NCBI RefSeq assembly: GCF_000227135.1
Contig: NC_018233.1
Location: 62,001-126,000, forward strand
Length of the DNA stretch: 64,000 nt
Direction: 5' to 3'
Origin: Leishmania donovani
Lineage: Eukaryota > Euglenozoa > Kinetoplastea > Trypanosomatida > Trypanosomatidae
Shown here one piece after another: positions 48,984 through 59,428 of this stretch. Position 1 is the stretch's first letter; every line of letters begins with the position of its first letter. The position numbers and the translations under genes were made by a program. The notes below the pieces were generated by a model. The model was not told the DNA's origin and did not search any database. It saw only the letters and a program-made list of their open reading frames with translations.

Positions 48984-50444
48984 GGCATGTCAATGTCGCT
49001 GTCACACAGCACTGTAGAGATGGAAGAAACTGAGTCAACACGTGGAGCGATGTGATGGATTGGCGGAGACGTGCAGAGACACGCGAGCGGCGCACACGCA
49101 CACGCCCGCGTGACCCAACCAAAGAGAAAGGGATAGAAAACCTTCTAGCAAGAAAAGAAGACGAGAGAGAATAGGACTGGGGATAGATATAGCAGTGGCG
49201 GCGGCTCTGGGCAAAGGTAAAGGTGCCAAAGACGAGGTTGTCGCGGTCGATAAGGGCTTACGTGTGACGGTCCCTGTGGCAGCGTGCGGGTGCGGCTGTG
49301 TGATCACGATCGAGTCGGGAGCGGCTGCGTCTACACGCAAGAGGCGTTTAGTCACACGCACACACATATAAAAAAAGAGGTGTACTCGTTGCCTATGCGT
49401 GTATGCTCCCGGCAGCGGAGGAAGTGGAAGGCTGAGAGACCCCAAAATGAGACTGAGGGCGAGGGAGGGATCTACAAGGCACACGCACACGGATGCGCAC
49501 ATGCACGCGTCTCTGTCGGGGGAAGGAGGAGGGAGTAAGGAAGGGCTGAACAAGAGACGAAAAACGAAAAGAGAGAGAGCCAAGTTGGGCGGAGTGCCAA
49601 ATCACAGAGAGAGGGGGGGGGGCGAAAGAGAAAGAAATGACGAGGGGACGGCATGGAGAAAGGCAGCCGAGAGATGCGCGCGTCTCTACACCCCTCCCCT
49701 ACTGAAAAAAAAATGTGAGGCGGTCCTTATTCACTTCCTTTTTGCGTTCGCCCTCTGTGCTGTACGCGGGAGGTGAGCCGTGTGCCCATACGCACACCAC
49801 GCACGCTCCTCACACCGCCCTCGAATGTGCTCGCACGTGGGCGCGGAAAGAGAATGACGGGGTAGATGGATTCGAAAGAACACAAAGGAGGAGGAGAGGG
49901 AGGGAGGTGGTGTCTCTTCCCTGCTCGTGCTTCCCGCGGGCAAAGTGTGGATGTGGGTGTGGAGGGGAAGGGGCTATGCGCGCCTGCTTGAGCGTCCGTG
50001 CCGCTACCGGCGGGTGTGGGTGCGCCAGTAATGAAGAAGGGCAGGTGGGGAGGGAGGAAGGGAGGAGCGAAAGAAGGAAACAGAGGAGGTGGGGCATCAC
50101 GGAAGAGAGCGGTGGGGTCGCAGGCACATCCAGGGAAGGTGGATGCGCACCGTCGGCCACCGGGAAGGCAAACGAGGAAGACGGTAGTTTTGTTAGTTGT
50201 AGCGGTACATGAATGCCTCTTCCTCCTAGAAAGGACGAGGGAGTTGGAAGAGAAATGGGGAGCAGTCAGTTGCGGATGCCTGTCCATGAGCTTCTCCCCG
50301 CTGCTCTGCGACCTCTCCGCAGACATAACGTAGGCGGTGTGAGCGGTCAGCCGTTGTGCACCCATATGCGCTTGCCTCCTTGCCCCCGATCCCCTCTCGC
50401 CGCCGCTGGACACGAGCGGGTGATGTGGACGTCGTCTGCTGCTA
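48984..50444. other. intergenic region, 1.5 kb
   Basis: No gene is supported. It holds GA-rich stretches (49590-49650), a G-run at 49613-49622, an A9 run at 49705-49713, CA-rich sequence at 49352-49367 and purine-rich sequence at 50040-50110. Confidence 0.55.
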
Positions 50445-53400
50445 CTACTGCCGAGAAGTAGAAGCGGCAAGCCTAGACCGCAACTCCCGGGCCCGGGCAC
50501 CTGCCACTGCGTCGCCGAGTGCAGCGGCGCGGTCGTAGAGTCGCAGAGCCTCCTGCGGCTTGTCGAGCAGCGCCTCCAGAAGCACGCCGTAGTTGTACGC
50601 GGTCATGCGGTCCTGCGGGTCTAGCTGCAGCGAGCGGGCATACCACTGCGCAGCTGCCGCATAGTCCTTCTCGATCGCCTCCGCAATGTAAGCGTGAGCC
50701 TTTGTGCCCATCACGTCGTTGGTGCCGTGAGCGCGGCACACCGCCGTCCACGCACGATGCGCTGCGGCGACGTCCCCGCGCCTTAGTAACGCCCATCCAC
50801 GCGTGAGCGCCTCCTTCGCAGAGAGGGCGCTCATCTCACCCCCACCGTCGCTGTCATCGCTAGCGGGGACGGGAACGGGACGAGGGCGGCTGGCAAAAAC
50901 CGCCGTGCTGCGATCGAGACTCGGTTGCTCGATGCGAGACGATCCTTCTGCAACAGCCCTTTTTCCATCTGCGCCAGCAATCGCAAGATACTGGGCGTAC
51001 AAGCTGCTTGGCGGCGGTGAAGCGTGCTTTGTATGACGCGTGGACGGGGCACGCGACGCGTGTGGCGCTGCGGATCCTGGCACGCGGGATTCACGCCCGT
51101 CGTCAGCCGAGGCCTCCGGCAAGCGACTCTCATTCAATCCCACCACCACCGGCGAGCCTTTTGAGCGCACTTTGGAGGTGGGCGAAGAACGAGGCGGCAA
51201 TGCCGGCGGCGGCCCATCCAAGGGCAGAACCAGCTCCAACGGAGCCGACGGCACCCGCTCCTGGGCCCTTGCCATGAGCTGCTCCACCTGTCTCTCCTGC
51301 TGGATGTGCTGCAGCGCATTCACAGCCGCAACTGGCGTACGCTGCTGCATGGCAAATGCCAGTTTCTCGCCAAGCCCGTCCACAGCTTCCAGGGTCGCCT
51401 GCACCTCGGTGCGCTCGGCATTGATGCGGGAGAGCTGCGCCTCATCCTCCAGTTGCACCTGTCTGCGAATCCTGCGAACGCGCTCCTCCGTCTCTTTCTG
51501 CAGCCGGTCAATCTCGCGCTCCGCCTCTACGCGGCGAGGCGCGGTGGGCATGCTGCTCTCTTCGTTTTGGAGCTGGTTGGCGTAGGCGAGCATGCTCTCT
51601 TTCAGCGCGCTGACCATCCGCTCGACCTCTGCCAGACCCGCCCGCGCCATCACTGCGGCTTCCTCAATCGGTGCCACCTCCTTACCCTTGTAGGCGCCCA
51701 TCACTACACAGCGGCTGCACGCGAATGCGTGGTTTTCCATCACGTAGTACTCAACCGGCCTATCGGGGTGCGCGGGGCACGGCTGCAGCTGCGGGTCGAC
51801 GACACACTGCAGAAGAAGTCGTGGTAACACCTGCTGGCGAAAGTAGACAGCGACGACTGGTCCGTTGGCTTGGTCAACGTAGGCGCAGCTGTCGTACTTG
51901 GCGAGGAAGTCGGCGGCCGACCTCCGCGGTGCGTGCACGGTGGTAGGGCACGAGTACATTTCACCCACCGCGACCTCGCAGACGAGAAGGGCACAGGAGT
52001 GCTTTTCCGTGCAGTGCCGAAAAGGTTCGCGTAGGAAGATAAACGGGCCGTCGCCTGTTGTCGCACTTGCGTCGTGTACCGTGGCCAAGGAGGATGCAAG
52101 CACATCTCCGTAGCGACCTGCGGGGTCTGCCGCGGCGCGAAGGCCAAAACGGGCGACGTCCATGAGATTCTTCCAGCCTCCGACCAGTACCAGGCGCTCC
52201 GTCTTGGCCCGCTTCGCCTGCCCTTCCACGTACGCCACGAACCCGGCGTACTGCTCCTTGTGAAAGAGAGAGCTCACACTCATCACCTGCAGATGCAGCG
52301 GCTGGAGTCTGGTCAGCCGCACTGCCTCCTGCACGGCAGCCGCGTAGTACGCATCGCCTGAACCCAGTGCTTCTGTGCGAAAAGCGTGATCCAGGCGGTG
52401 CGTCCACTCCTCTACCAGCACCTGAACCTCCCCTCCGTCCGGTGCCTCACTGAACACGTGCAGGGCGCGCACCGCCGCTGCAAACTCGTCTTGGTCTAAA
52501 AAAAAAAGAAGGTGCTCCCGCCACGGCTTGGAGTGCCGCTGCCGTGTCTGCATCATCGAGCACATCTTGCGCCACAAAGCGTCCCGCAATGCGGTGACGT
52601 CTCGCCGGCTCGCACCGATGGTCGTGCCCGGCACGATCACTTGGTCCTTTGGTGTGATGACGGGCTTCGTTTCATGCCGATCACCCGCCACAGTAGCCCT
52701 GTGTTCGCCGCCACGTGGAGCACCGTCATCAACGGCAAAGCTGGGCGATCGATCAAGCGAGCGTGCCGTCTCCAGCGGCGCCTCCCGATTTGGAATCGGT
52801 GTGGGGAACATGGGCACAGAAACATACGGGCGCTCCGGGGCAGGCGTCGGCGGACAGCGCTGTGGAGCAGCGGCGGCCGCAGCACTCGCTCCTGCGCTAC
52901 TTCTCGCAAGCGACGGGGAGCCGTGATGCAAAGAAAAGTGGGAGTGGCCGTGACTGCCGGCCCCCACCGGGACTTCCCTGGTCCGCGGGGGTGATGGTGG
53001 TGCGGGGGTGTACCGAGGCGTGGCGAACAGGTACGTGCGCGGATCGGGCTCCGGGCCGTAGCGCTCCACGAGAGCAGAAAACAGTCCCGCTGGTATGCTC
53101 GCCTCCTTCTCACCCGCATGTGCGGCGAATATCTCTTGTACGCCGGAGGAGTTCTGATCAAGCTGATAGGCAGCCAGGTACGCGGTCAGTCGCTGGTGCT
53201 GATCGATCGTGGTCACCTCTGGGCCATTGTCGAGCACTAAGTTGCGCATCAGCTCCTCCTCTCGGCCCTCCCACTGCCGCAGTAGCGATGGGATTTCGCT
53301 CTTGTACTGAGGACCGTACACGTCGAAGAAGCTTGCCAGTCGCTCCTCGTAGTTTTGAATCGAGTAGCGCCGATATAGCTTTGTGAATGTGTCCAGCTCC

Positions 53401-53999
53401 GAGACGACCTCTACCACGTTGGGCACAAGCCGCAGTCCTTGCGGGTTGTACGCGCGCAAGAAGCTCTCCAGGCGGTGGCGGTACCCCGCCTTGTCGCCTG
53501 GGTCTACGGTGAAGGAAAGCCCCACCTGACCCATTTCCGTCCCCACGATCCGTGTCGTGAGTTTGTGCACCTCCACAATGTCCTTCGCGTTGAGCGGCAG
53601 TGGAGCTGAGGTGCCCACGACACGCGTGCCATCGAGATCTCCGTCTGCACGACGACCTGGACGATAAGGAGAGGAGGAGCCTCTGATGCTGCGAGTGATT
53701 TCTCTCACCACCACCACCACCTCGAGCTCCGGCACCGCGCATCGCCACACCTTTGGCCCGCCCCCGTCTCCGTCGGAAGTGCACCGAGCGGCATCGTCGA
53801 AACGCACTTCAAATAGGTTGGGAGTGGTTGACACAACGTCGTCCGTGGTGAACGTCGCCGTGGCCACTGGAGCAGAGTAAGCGGACACGCGAAGCACCAT
53901 GTGTGCCTCCACGACGAACGACCGCAGGCCGTTCTCACAAGCGGACAGCGGCACATTCACGAGGTTGTGGATGGTAACGAGTATCGGCCATGGCGGCAT
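50445..53999 (-). CDS. C2-like / B-box zinc finger / coiled-coil / TPR-like protein, 1184 aa
   Basis: Several modules are visible. The N-terminal 100 residues start MPPWPILVTIHNLVNVPLS and look like a C2-type beta-sandwich. Residues about 170-290 contain helical repeats with an unusual internal echo: HRLESFLRAYNPQG, EERLASFFDVYGPQY and QRLTAYLAAYQLDQ. After a Pro/Ser-rich linker, an ordered region (about 440-700) leads to a B-box zinc finger near residue 740 (CPAHPDRPVEYYV, FACSRCVVMGAYKG), followed by a long coiled coil (ERMVSALKESM, REIDRLQKETEERVRRIRRQ). The C-terminal 120 residues hold two TPR-like units (GWALLRRGDVAAAHRAW, AAQWYARSLQLDPQDRMTAY, EALRLYDRAAALGD). B-box plus coiled coil resembles TRIM-type scaffolds but with no RING, so ligase activity is not expected. 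The start at 53999 is used; an ATG at 54032 would add 11 residues. Confidence 0.8.
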   Translation of the reverse strand: MPPWPILVTIHNLVNVPLSACENGLRSFVVEAHMVLRVSAYSAPVATATFTTDDVVSTTPNLFEVRFDDAARCTSDGDGGGPKVWRCAVPELEVVVVVREITRSIRGSSSPYRPGRRADGDLDGTRVVGTSAPLPLNAKDIVEVHKLTTRIVGTEMGQVGLSFTVDPGDKAGYRHRLESFLRAYNPQGLRLVPNVVEVVSELDTFTKLYRRYSIQNYEERLASFFDVYGPQYKSEIPSLLRQWEGREEELMRNLVLDNGPEVTTIDQHQRLTAYLAAYQLDQNSSGVQEIFAAHAGEKEASIPAGLFSALVERYGPEPDPRTYLFATPRYTPAPPSPPRTREVPVGAGSHGHSHFSLHHGSPSLARSSAGASAAAAAAPQRCPPTPAPERPYVSVPMFPTPIPNREAPLETARSLDRSPSFAVDDGAPRGGEHRATVAGDRHETKPVITPKDQVIVPGTTIGASRRDVTALRDALWRKMCSMMQTRQRHSKPWREHLLFFLDQDEFAAAVRALHVFSEAPDGGEVQVLVEEWTHRLDHAFRTEALGSGDAYYAAAVQEAVRLTRLQPLHLQVMSVSSLFHKEQYAGFVAYVEGQAKRAKTERLVLVGGWKNLMDVARFGLRAAADPAGRYGDVLASSLATVHDASATTGDGPFIFLREPFRHCTEKHSCALLVCEVAVGEMYSCPTTVHAPRRSAADFLAKYDSCAYVDQANGPVVAVYFRQQVLPRLLLQCVVDPQLQPCPAHPDRPVEYYVMENHAFACSRCVVMGAYKGKEVAPIEEAAVMARAGLAEVERMVSALKESMLAYANQLQNEESSMPTAPRRVEAEREIDRLQKETEERVRRIRRQVQLEDEAQLSRINAERTEVQATLEAVDGLGEKLAFAMQQRTPVAAVNALQHIQQERQVEQLMARAQERVPSAPLELVLPLDGPPPALPPRSSPTSKVRSKGSPVVVGLNESRLPEASADDGRESRVPGSAAPHASRAPSTRHTKHASPPPSSLYAQYLAIAGADGKRAVAEGSSRIEQPSLDRSTAVFASRPRPVPVPASDDSDGGGEMSALSAKEALTRGWALLRRGDVAAAHRAWTAVCRAHGTNDVMGTKAHAYIAEAIEKDYAAAAQWYARSLQLDPQDRMTAYNYGVLLEALLDKPQEALRLYDRAAALGDAVAGARARELRSRLAASTSRQ

Positions 54000-54734
54000 G
54001 ATGATAGCGCCAGTGCACGTTTCTCGCACCACTCGTCGTTTGATTCGCTTCTAGTTGAGGTGAACCAATGCGTGCGCGCGAGTGCCCTCTCGGGTGCCGG
54101 CACGCTCTTTATGTGTGTGCGTGTGTGTCTATGCGTGTGAGTGTCGCTGTGTAGCGTGAGGATGGCGCGCCGTGGCCGCGCGCGCATGTGCTGAGCCGAT
54201 TCTGTCGGAGGCAAGAAAGGAAAGAGAGGGCAGGAAGGAGAGAGACGTAGTAAGCAAATTTTAGTGTGCCTTTGTGTAGGTGCGCAGCACCGCCTCTGGC
54301 CGCGCATGTGCACAGATGTAGGCACCCCTTTTTTTGCCCCGTGCCATGGAGGCATTGCACGCAAGGTCTTGTGTGATAAGTCGAGAAAGGGAAAGAGGTG
54401 TGAACCCGCATGGCGGCCATGGCGGCGGCACAAGTACCTTCGATGTTTGCCACCGCCCCCACTCCCTTTCGCCGTTTGTGCCCGTCTCTGTGTTCTCCCA
54501 CACTGCAGCCATGGAGGCTTTACGAACAGGGTGCGCGTCGGCTGCGGCGACGGGGGTTTGAAACACAACATGTGTGTTATACACCTGTTATCTTTCTGTT
54601 GTTTTTCTGTGAGAGCTAACGGTGGCTCACGACGATTGTACACATCCGAACCATCATAACGCACACGGGGTCGACTCCACCCTGCGCTCACACACCACCG
54701 CCACGGAGGCGCTTTGCACACGCCATCGTAGAGA
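54000..54734. other. intergenic region
   Basis: It contains a GT-rich stretch at 54111-54130, a T7 run at 54329-54335, and otherwise moderately complex sequence. No gene is supported. Confidence 0.55.
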
Positions 54735-57461
54735 CTACGGCTTCCCGCGCTGCTCCTCTCGATAGAGGTTGCGACCGGTTGCCTTGCCAAAGCTCCCCAG
54801 CTTCGCCCCAGAGCGAACGCTCTCTCGGGCGTCGCGTTCCTTTGCACGAAAAATTTCGTCCACCTTCTTCTGGTCAAGCTCCGAGTCCGTCGGCACCCAG
54901 AAGAACGGCTCCTTCCGAGCCTTCACCGTGCGGAAGTTCGGCTCCCAATTGAAGGAGTTCAGCTTCACGTGGTAGTCGATGCGCTCCCTCTCCCAGTTAT
55001 CCCATTTCAGGAACACCTTTTGCTGGTCGTCGTGATCCATGGCACCGGTGGCGGTAAGGTTGTGCATGTGGGTCATGACATCCATGTCGTTAAGCATCTT
55101 GCCAGGACCCTCAAGGTCCAACTGCGAACACAGAAACGCAAGCTCCTCGCAGATGTTCTCTGTGTCGCCCCAGAAGTAGTGGCCGCCGCTTGGTCGCATG
55201 CGCAGCACCAGAGGGCGAGCGACCGGATCCACGTCCTTGCGGGTGCGCTGCTGCCGCAGCTTTGCCACGTACTTGAGCGCGTTCCAAGCCGGAACACGGT
55301 CGTCATCGAGGCAGGCCGATATCATCATTCCAGGGTACGTCACACGGTCGTTCAAGTTGTAGTATGGGTCGTACTGCTTGAGCAGGTCCAGGTCTCTCTT
55401 GTTGTTGAGCGGGTCACCCCAGTCCTCGCGCTCGGCGAGTGAAAGCGGGAGGTCGGGATCTATCATGGTGTTAATGATATCCAGGAACGGCGACCGCATC
55501 AGTACATTGCCGAACAGCCCACACCCGCGCATGTTCATGGCTGCCGCAATCGGTACACAGCCGGCGCTCGCCCCCGCAGCCACCATCAGCTCTGGCTTTG
55601 TGTAGCCCATGTCCACCATGTGCTCGCAGCACGCGATGAAGTCCTGGATAGACTTGATTTTGTTCTCTCCCTTCCCCAGCTGTGCCCAGTTGGGCAGCTC
55701 GCCGCCGCCACGGACGTGCGCAAAGGCAACGGTCCAACGTCGCCGCAACATCCACATGTACGGGGCCAGCTGGAAGTGCATCGACGGAACTTCGCCGTAG
55801 GAGCCGTACACGTAGATGAGGCAGTGCTTGGGCGTGTTGGGCTGCGCCTCAAAGTCCGTCGCTTCCTGAATGAATGCGTCACGGCGCTGGCATATCGTTA
55901 TTGGGATCTCCGTCCCGTCTTCCGAGACGCAGACATCGCGGTAGATGCTGTAGGGCCACATGTAATCCCACGGCGTGAAGTGCTCCGACTGGCGTTGTGT
56001 GAAGAGCGCCTCAGACGCGCACAGCCTCGCCTGGCTAGGCGTGATGTCAGAGTCGAAGTTGAAGACACAGTCGCGCGGCGGCTGAATCAGGCTGCTGTAG
56101 ACGAAGCTCATTGCCTTTTGCCTAAAGTTCTTGTTCAGGCCTGGGGTCACCGTGCTTAGCGGGGGAAAGTGCAGCACCACGTCCTCGCTTCGTGGTGTCT
56201 GCGCAGCGGCGTCGAGGCCGCCGTCGCACTTGATGACGCGGATGTGCTGAATGCGCTCGAAGGCGAAGTGCGACTCGTGAAGGATGATGCGACCGTGGAA
56301 CAGATCGACGTCATCGATTTGCACGTTGTCGCGGTGCGGCACAAGCTCTTTCCACTCCGCCTCCTTCCCATAAGCCAGCGCCACCTCGTCGCGAATGTAC
56401 ACCACACGGTAGTTCGGCCCCTTGTCGGATGTCACCATGACAAAGCTGCCGTTGTAGTGATCCAGCCAGTTCCATCCTGACTTCCCTGCAATCTCGAGCG
56501 GCTTGCCCTCCTTGAAGAAGGACTTGAGAGGGGTCGGAATAACAGGGAAGGATGCGGGCACGACTAGCGCGTTGCAGTTCACCTTCGAGTCCGAGGTTAT
56601 CGTGACGTACTTGTTATCCTTCGTCTTGCGCACATCCACGAAAAACTGCTCGTCGTCGTCACGGTAAATCTCCACCGGTGGCTCTAATATGCCGGGTCGT
56701 ATTTCCTGCATCATGACGCGGTGAGGCCGGTTCAACTCGTTCGACTCGGTGTAGAAAAACTGGTTGCCGGAGCCAAACTCGATGCTCACGATGTTTGTAC
56801 CGCGAATCACGTGAAACAGGGTGGCATTGTCAACACTGCGAATGTGGCACAAATACCTGTCGCCACCCTCCACCGAAAGGGTGTATGCGAGGTAGCGGCC
56901 GTCTTCTGAGACGCGGCAGATACCAATGGAACAGTCCTTGTAGCCGAAGTGTTGCTGGAGGAAGAGAGGGTTGATGAGTTCCTCGGCCAGGAGATCAACC
57001 TCCCCAAATCGCTTCCGGTAAAACCCTATCGCATTCGAGTCGTGCCCGGGTACGACACGGGTAAAGTACACGTAGTCACCGATGCGCTCCTCGCCCTTGT
57101 CGTATCCGCCCTCACGGCTGCTCACCACCACCTTGGCATCAAGCTCCGCCCACAAACGACCCTTGGAATGTCGAAAGTCAAACTTGCTGCTAATCAGGGA
57201 GAAGTGCTGCATCTCCTTTTTCGTATATTCTTGAGTGTTCCGGTCGAACAAGTCTTCCATGTAGCGGAACGGGTCCGGTTTCTGGGTCTCTCCATGCAGC
57301 TCGAGACCCTCAGGCTTCTCGGTGGGGAACGGTCCGTCCAGCATAGGAAGCGGATACGAGCTGCGGAGTTGCGGGCACCATTTGTTCACCACCCTACGCG
57401 ATAAAGAGTAGCCCAGATTCGACGTTGGCACCCACGGAAAAAGTGCAGCCATTATTCCCAC
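54735..57461 (-). CDS. OPB2: oligopeptidase B-like serine peptidase (S9A), 908 aa
   Basis: This family cleaves short peptides after basic residues. The N-terminal part (about residues 40-480) has the beta-propeller character of prolyl-oligopeptidase relatives. The alpha/beta-hydrolase domain follows with LIYVYGSYGEVPSMHF, the oxyanion-hole region AFAHVRGGGELP, and the nucleophile Ser at about residue 632 in AAGASAGCVPIAAAM. The catalytic Asp is at about 720 in CLDDDRVPAWN and the His at about 761 in PSGGHYFWG. VLMRSPFLDIINTMIDPDLPL is the conserved substrate-side loop. The triad is intact, so it should be active. It is longer than classical oligopeptidase B because of an extra N-terminus and a charged C-terminal tail (KKVDEIFRAKERDARESVRS), fitting the kinetoplastid OPB2-like branch. 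The leader MGIMAALFPWVPTSNL could target an organelle. Met4 is an alternative start. Confidence 0.92.
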   Translation of the reverse strand: MGIMAALFPWVPTSNLGYSLSRRVVNKWCPQLRSSYPLPMLDGPFPTEKPEGLELHGETQKPDPFRYMEDLFDRNTQEYTKKEMQHFSLISSKFDFRHSKGRLWAELDAKVVVSSREGGYDKGEERIGDYVYFTRVVPGHDSNAIGFYRKRFGEVDLLAEELINPLFLQQHFGYKDCSIGICRVSEDGRYLAYTLSVEGGDRYLCHIRSVDNATLFHVIRGTNIVSIEFGSGNQFFYTESNELNRPHRVMMQEIRPGILEPPVEIYRDDDEQFFVDVRKTKDNKYVTITSDSKVNCNALVVPASFPVIPTPLKSFFKEGKPLEIAGKSGWNWLDHYNGSFVMVTSDKGPNYRVVYIRDEVALAYGKEAEWKELVPHRDNVQIDDVDLFHGRIILHESHFAFERIQHIRVIKCDGGLDAAAQTPRSEDVVLHFPPLSTVTPGLNKNFRQKAMSFVYSSLIQPPRDCVFNFDSDITPSQARLCASEALFTQRQSEHFTPWDYMWPYSIYRDVCVSEDGTEIPITICQRRDAFIQEATDFEAQPNTPKHCLIYVYGSYGEVPSMHFQLAPYMWMLRRRWTVAFAHVRGGGELPNWAQLGKGENKIKSIQDFIACCEHMVDMGYTKPELMVAAGASAGCVPIAAAMNMRGCGLFGNVLMRSPFLDIINTMIDPDLPLSLAEREDWGDPLNNKRDLDLLKQYDPYYNLNDRVTYPGMMISACLDDDRVPAWNALKYVAKLRQQRTRKDVDPVARPLVLRMRPSGGHYFWGDTENICEELAFLCSQLDLEGPGKMLNDMDVMTHMHNLTATGAMDHDDQQKVFLKWDNWERERIDYHVKLNSFNWEPNFRTVKARKEPFFWVPTDSELDQKKVDEIFRAKERDARESVRSGAKLGSFGKATGRNLYREEQRGKP

Positions 57462-58204
57462 CTACCCTGCGCCTTGCAGTCGGGCTAGCCTCAGGAGAGT
57501 TGCTTTGTGTTTTTGGTGGGCGAAAAGGGGGGAAGGGGCCAAGGCCTATAGACCGTCGTGAGCAGCGTTCGATTATGAAATCAGCAAAGACACAGAGGGA
57601 ACGCCACGTGAAGCAAAAAGGCAGAGAAGCCGAAGGGGGGAAAAATGCCGAGCGAGCGTGAGTGAGCCAAGGAGGTTGACTCAGCCGCCCTACTGGCTGT
57701 GCATGATGCTCTGTCACGCGAACACCCGATGGCGCGACGCTAGCGTCGACCACGAGCGCTTGCCAGTGAGCAGTGTGGGCAGTAGCACAAAGAGATCGCA
57801 TGATATGTACTTTCGTCTGCGGGGCGATGTCACAGCCCTAAGGTCAGAGAACTGCAGCGCGCAGCGGCCCTGCTTCAAAACAGAAAAGCATTATGCACTG
57901 GTTTTTTTTTGCTGTCCATCTCCTCTGGCACGGCGCGCAGTATGTTGTCAGCAACTTCAGGCTCTCCGCCTTCCGTGTAGTGGGCTGCCTAAAACACCCC
58001 ACAAAGAAGTCAGATTTCAGAAAATCTACAGAGCCGATCGCATACCAGTGATTATTCTTCATTCTGTTTGTTGATAGTGAGCCGGAGCTTTCCAATAAAA
58101 CGGGAGCTTGTGGTACGCACACGCACGCACACACAGGCAAAAACAAAGAGATAGGAGCCGGAAAGTGGCGTTGCATCAACATTTTTTGTTGCTTTTTCGG
58201 TTTG
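57462..58204. other. intergenic region, lower GC
   Basis: No gene is supported. From here to the right edge the sequence has noticeably more A and T than the rest of the window. It holds a T8 run at 57902-57909 and a CA run near 58119-58135. Confidence 0.6.
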
Positions 58205-59428
58205 TTACTTGTCCTTGCGGGCCTGGATGTTGATCTTCTGCTGCGATCCGGAAGAAATGCCGGCTATAGAGCTGTGATCCTGCTTCTTGAACTTAGGCAA
58301 CCAATTCAGCTGGAACCATTCGATCGTATCGTTCCAGCCATCCCCAAAAGGAATGATGGGTTGAAACTCGAGATCGCGCTTGGCCGCGTCGACCCGAAAC
58401 CAGCGATTCATCGTGAGAACAAAGACGTTGAAGACGTTGAGCTTGAACGTTGTCCCCATCACCCACCCTGCCAGTTCCGCGAAAAGCGCTGCAATATAGA
58501 GGAACCAGAACGGGTAGTGAACTTTGTTCATGATGGATCCAAACCCCATCCTCACGATAGCCTTATCGAGCTCCTTCCAGAAAATGCAGTACGCCGCCGG
58601 CTCAGGATGCGTGTCAGCATCGGTCACAATGTAGAACCGCCCAAGGTACGGCGAATTCTTGTACAACTGCTTCTCCGCAATGATGAGGCCATGACAGTAG
58701 TTGTCCACGTGGGTGAAGCAGATGCGGTTGTCGCCTTTGCCGAAGACGCGCAGCTTACCTGTACCCGCAGCCTCCAGCATGTTGGGCAAAAACAGGTTGT
58801 CGCGTGGGCCATACACCTGATGCGGAGCGACCGCAATAGACCAGAAGTCGTCGTCGATGGACTCCCGCATCGCCATTTCGCCCTCCGCCTTTGTCTGTGC
58901 ATACATTTGCATGTAACGCTCAAGCGGCAGTTTCGGCATTTCATCCTCGGTAAGCCCGTCGACGTTGGGGCGGTGGAAGAGACTACCGTTGAACCGAGTC
59001 GAAGGCGATGAGCTGAAAATCATCTTCTTCACACCGTGCTCCTTGCAGGCGCGGATCACGTTCACCGTGCCCCCATAATTGACACGCCTGTACAAGTCGT
59101 GTGGGTGAAAAGGCCCCACAGCAGCTGCAAGGTGCCAAACGCAGTCACTCCCCTCTATGGCTGCCGAAACATCAGAGTAGGACGTAATATCCCCAACAAC
59201 GTATTCGATCGCCGGGTGGTCCCAGACACCAATAGCCTTTTCTTTTGGAACTATATCAAAGCACACTACCTTCTCGGCGCCTCGTTCGACTAGCATCTCC
59301 ACCAAACGAGTTCCCACGAACCCCGTTCCCCCAGTTACCACGCATTTCTTTGGAACCGGGGGGTAGCTCTGGCTCGCCGCCCTCTTCTGCTCAGGTGAAA
59401 GCAGCGGATTCAGTTCTTTCGGCGGCAT
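58205..59428 (-). CDS. NAD(P)-dependent steroid dehydrogenase-like (3-beta-HSD/ERG26 type), 407 aa
   Basis: This is an extended short-chain dehydrogenase of the 3-beta-hydroxysteroid / sterol-4-alpha-carboxylate 3-dehydrogenase family. The family removes the C4 carboxylate during sterol demethylation, a step needed for ergosterol-type sterols. The Rossmann motif VVTGGTGFVGTRLVE (about residues 32-46) is followed by FDIVPKE, GDITSYSDV and the conserved WHLAAAVGP. Active-site Ser is in FSSSPSTRF (shifted slightly relative to relatives), with Tyr and Lys in YAQTKAEGE. Further conserved motifs are GPRDNLFLPNML, VFGKGDNRICFTHVDN and FYIVTDADTH. A hydrophobic region (about 300-345, FWFLYIAALFAELAGWVMG) would anchor it to the ER membrane, as in NSDHL/ERG26. 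The C-terminus QARKDK is Lys-rich (KDK, near the KxKxx-type retrieval signal). The start is the ATG at 59428. Confidence 0.9.
   Translation of the reverse strand: MPPKELNPLLSPEQKRAASQSYPPVPKKCVVTGGTGFVGTRLVEMLVERGAEKVVCFDIVPKEKAIGVWDHPAIEYVVGDITSYSDVSAAIEGSDCVWHLAAAVGPFHPHDLYRRVNYGGTVNVIRACKEHGVKKMIFSSSPSTRFNGSLFHRPNVDGLTEDEMPKLPLERYMQMYAQTKAEGEMAMRESIDDDFWSIAVAPHQVYGPRDNLFLPNMLEAAGTGKLRVFGKGDNRICFTHVDNYCHGLIIAEKQLYKNSPYLGRFYIVTDADTHPEPAAYCIFWKELDKAIVRMGFGSIMNKVHYPFWFLYIAALFAELAGWVMGTTFKLNVFNVFVLTMNRWFRVDAAKRDLEFQPIIPFGDGWNDTIEWFQLNWLPKFKKQDHSSIAGISSGSQQKINIQARKDK

Noticed and set aside
58202..59011. 269-codon plus-strand open frame
   Set aside because: Antisense to the steroid dehydrogenase-like gene, which has a full set of SDR motifs.
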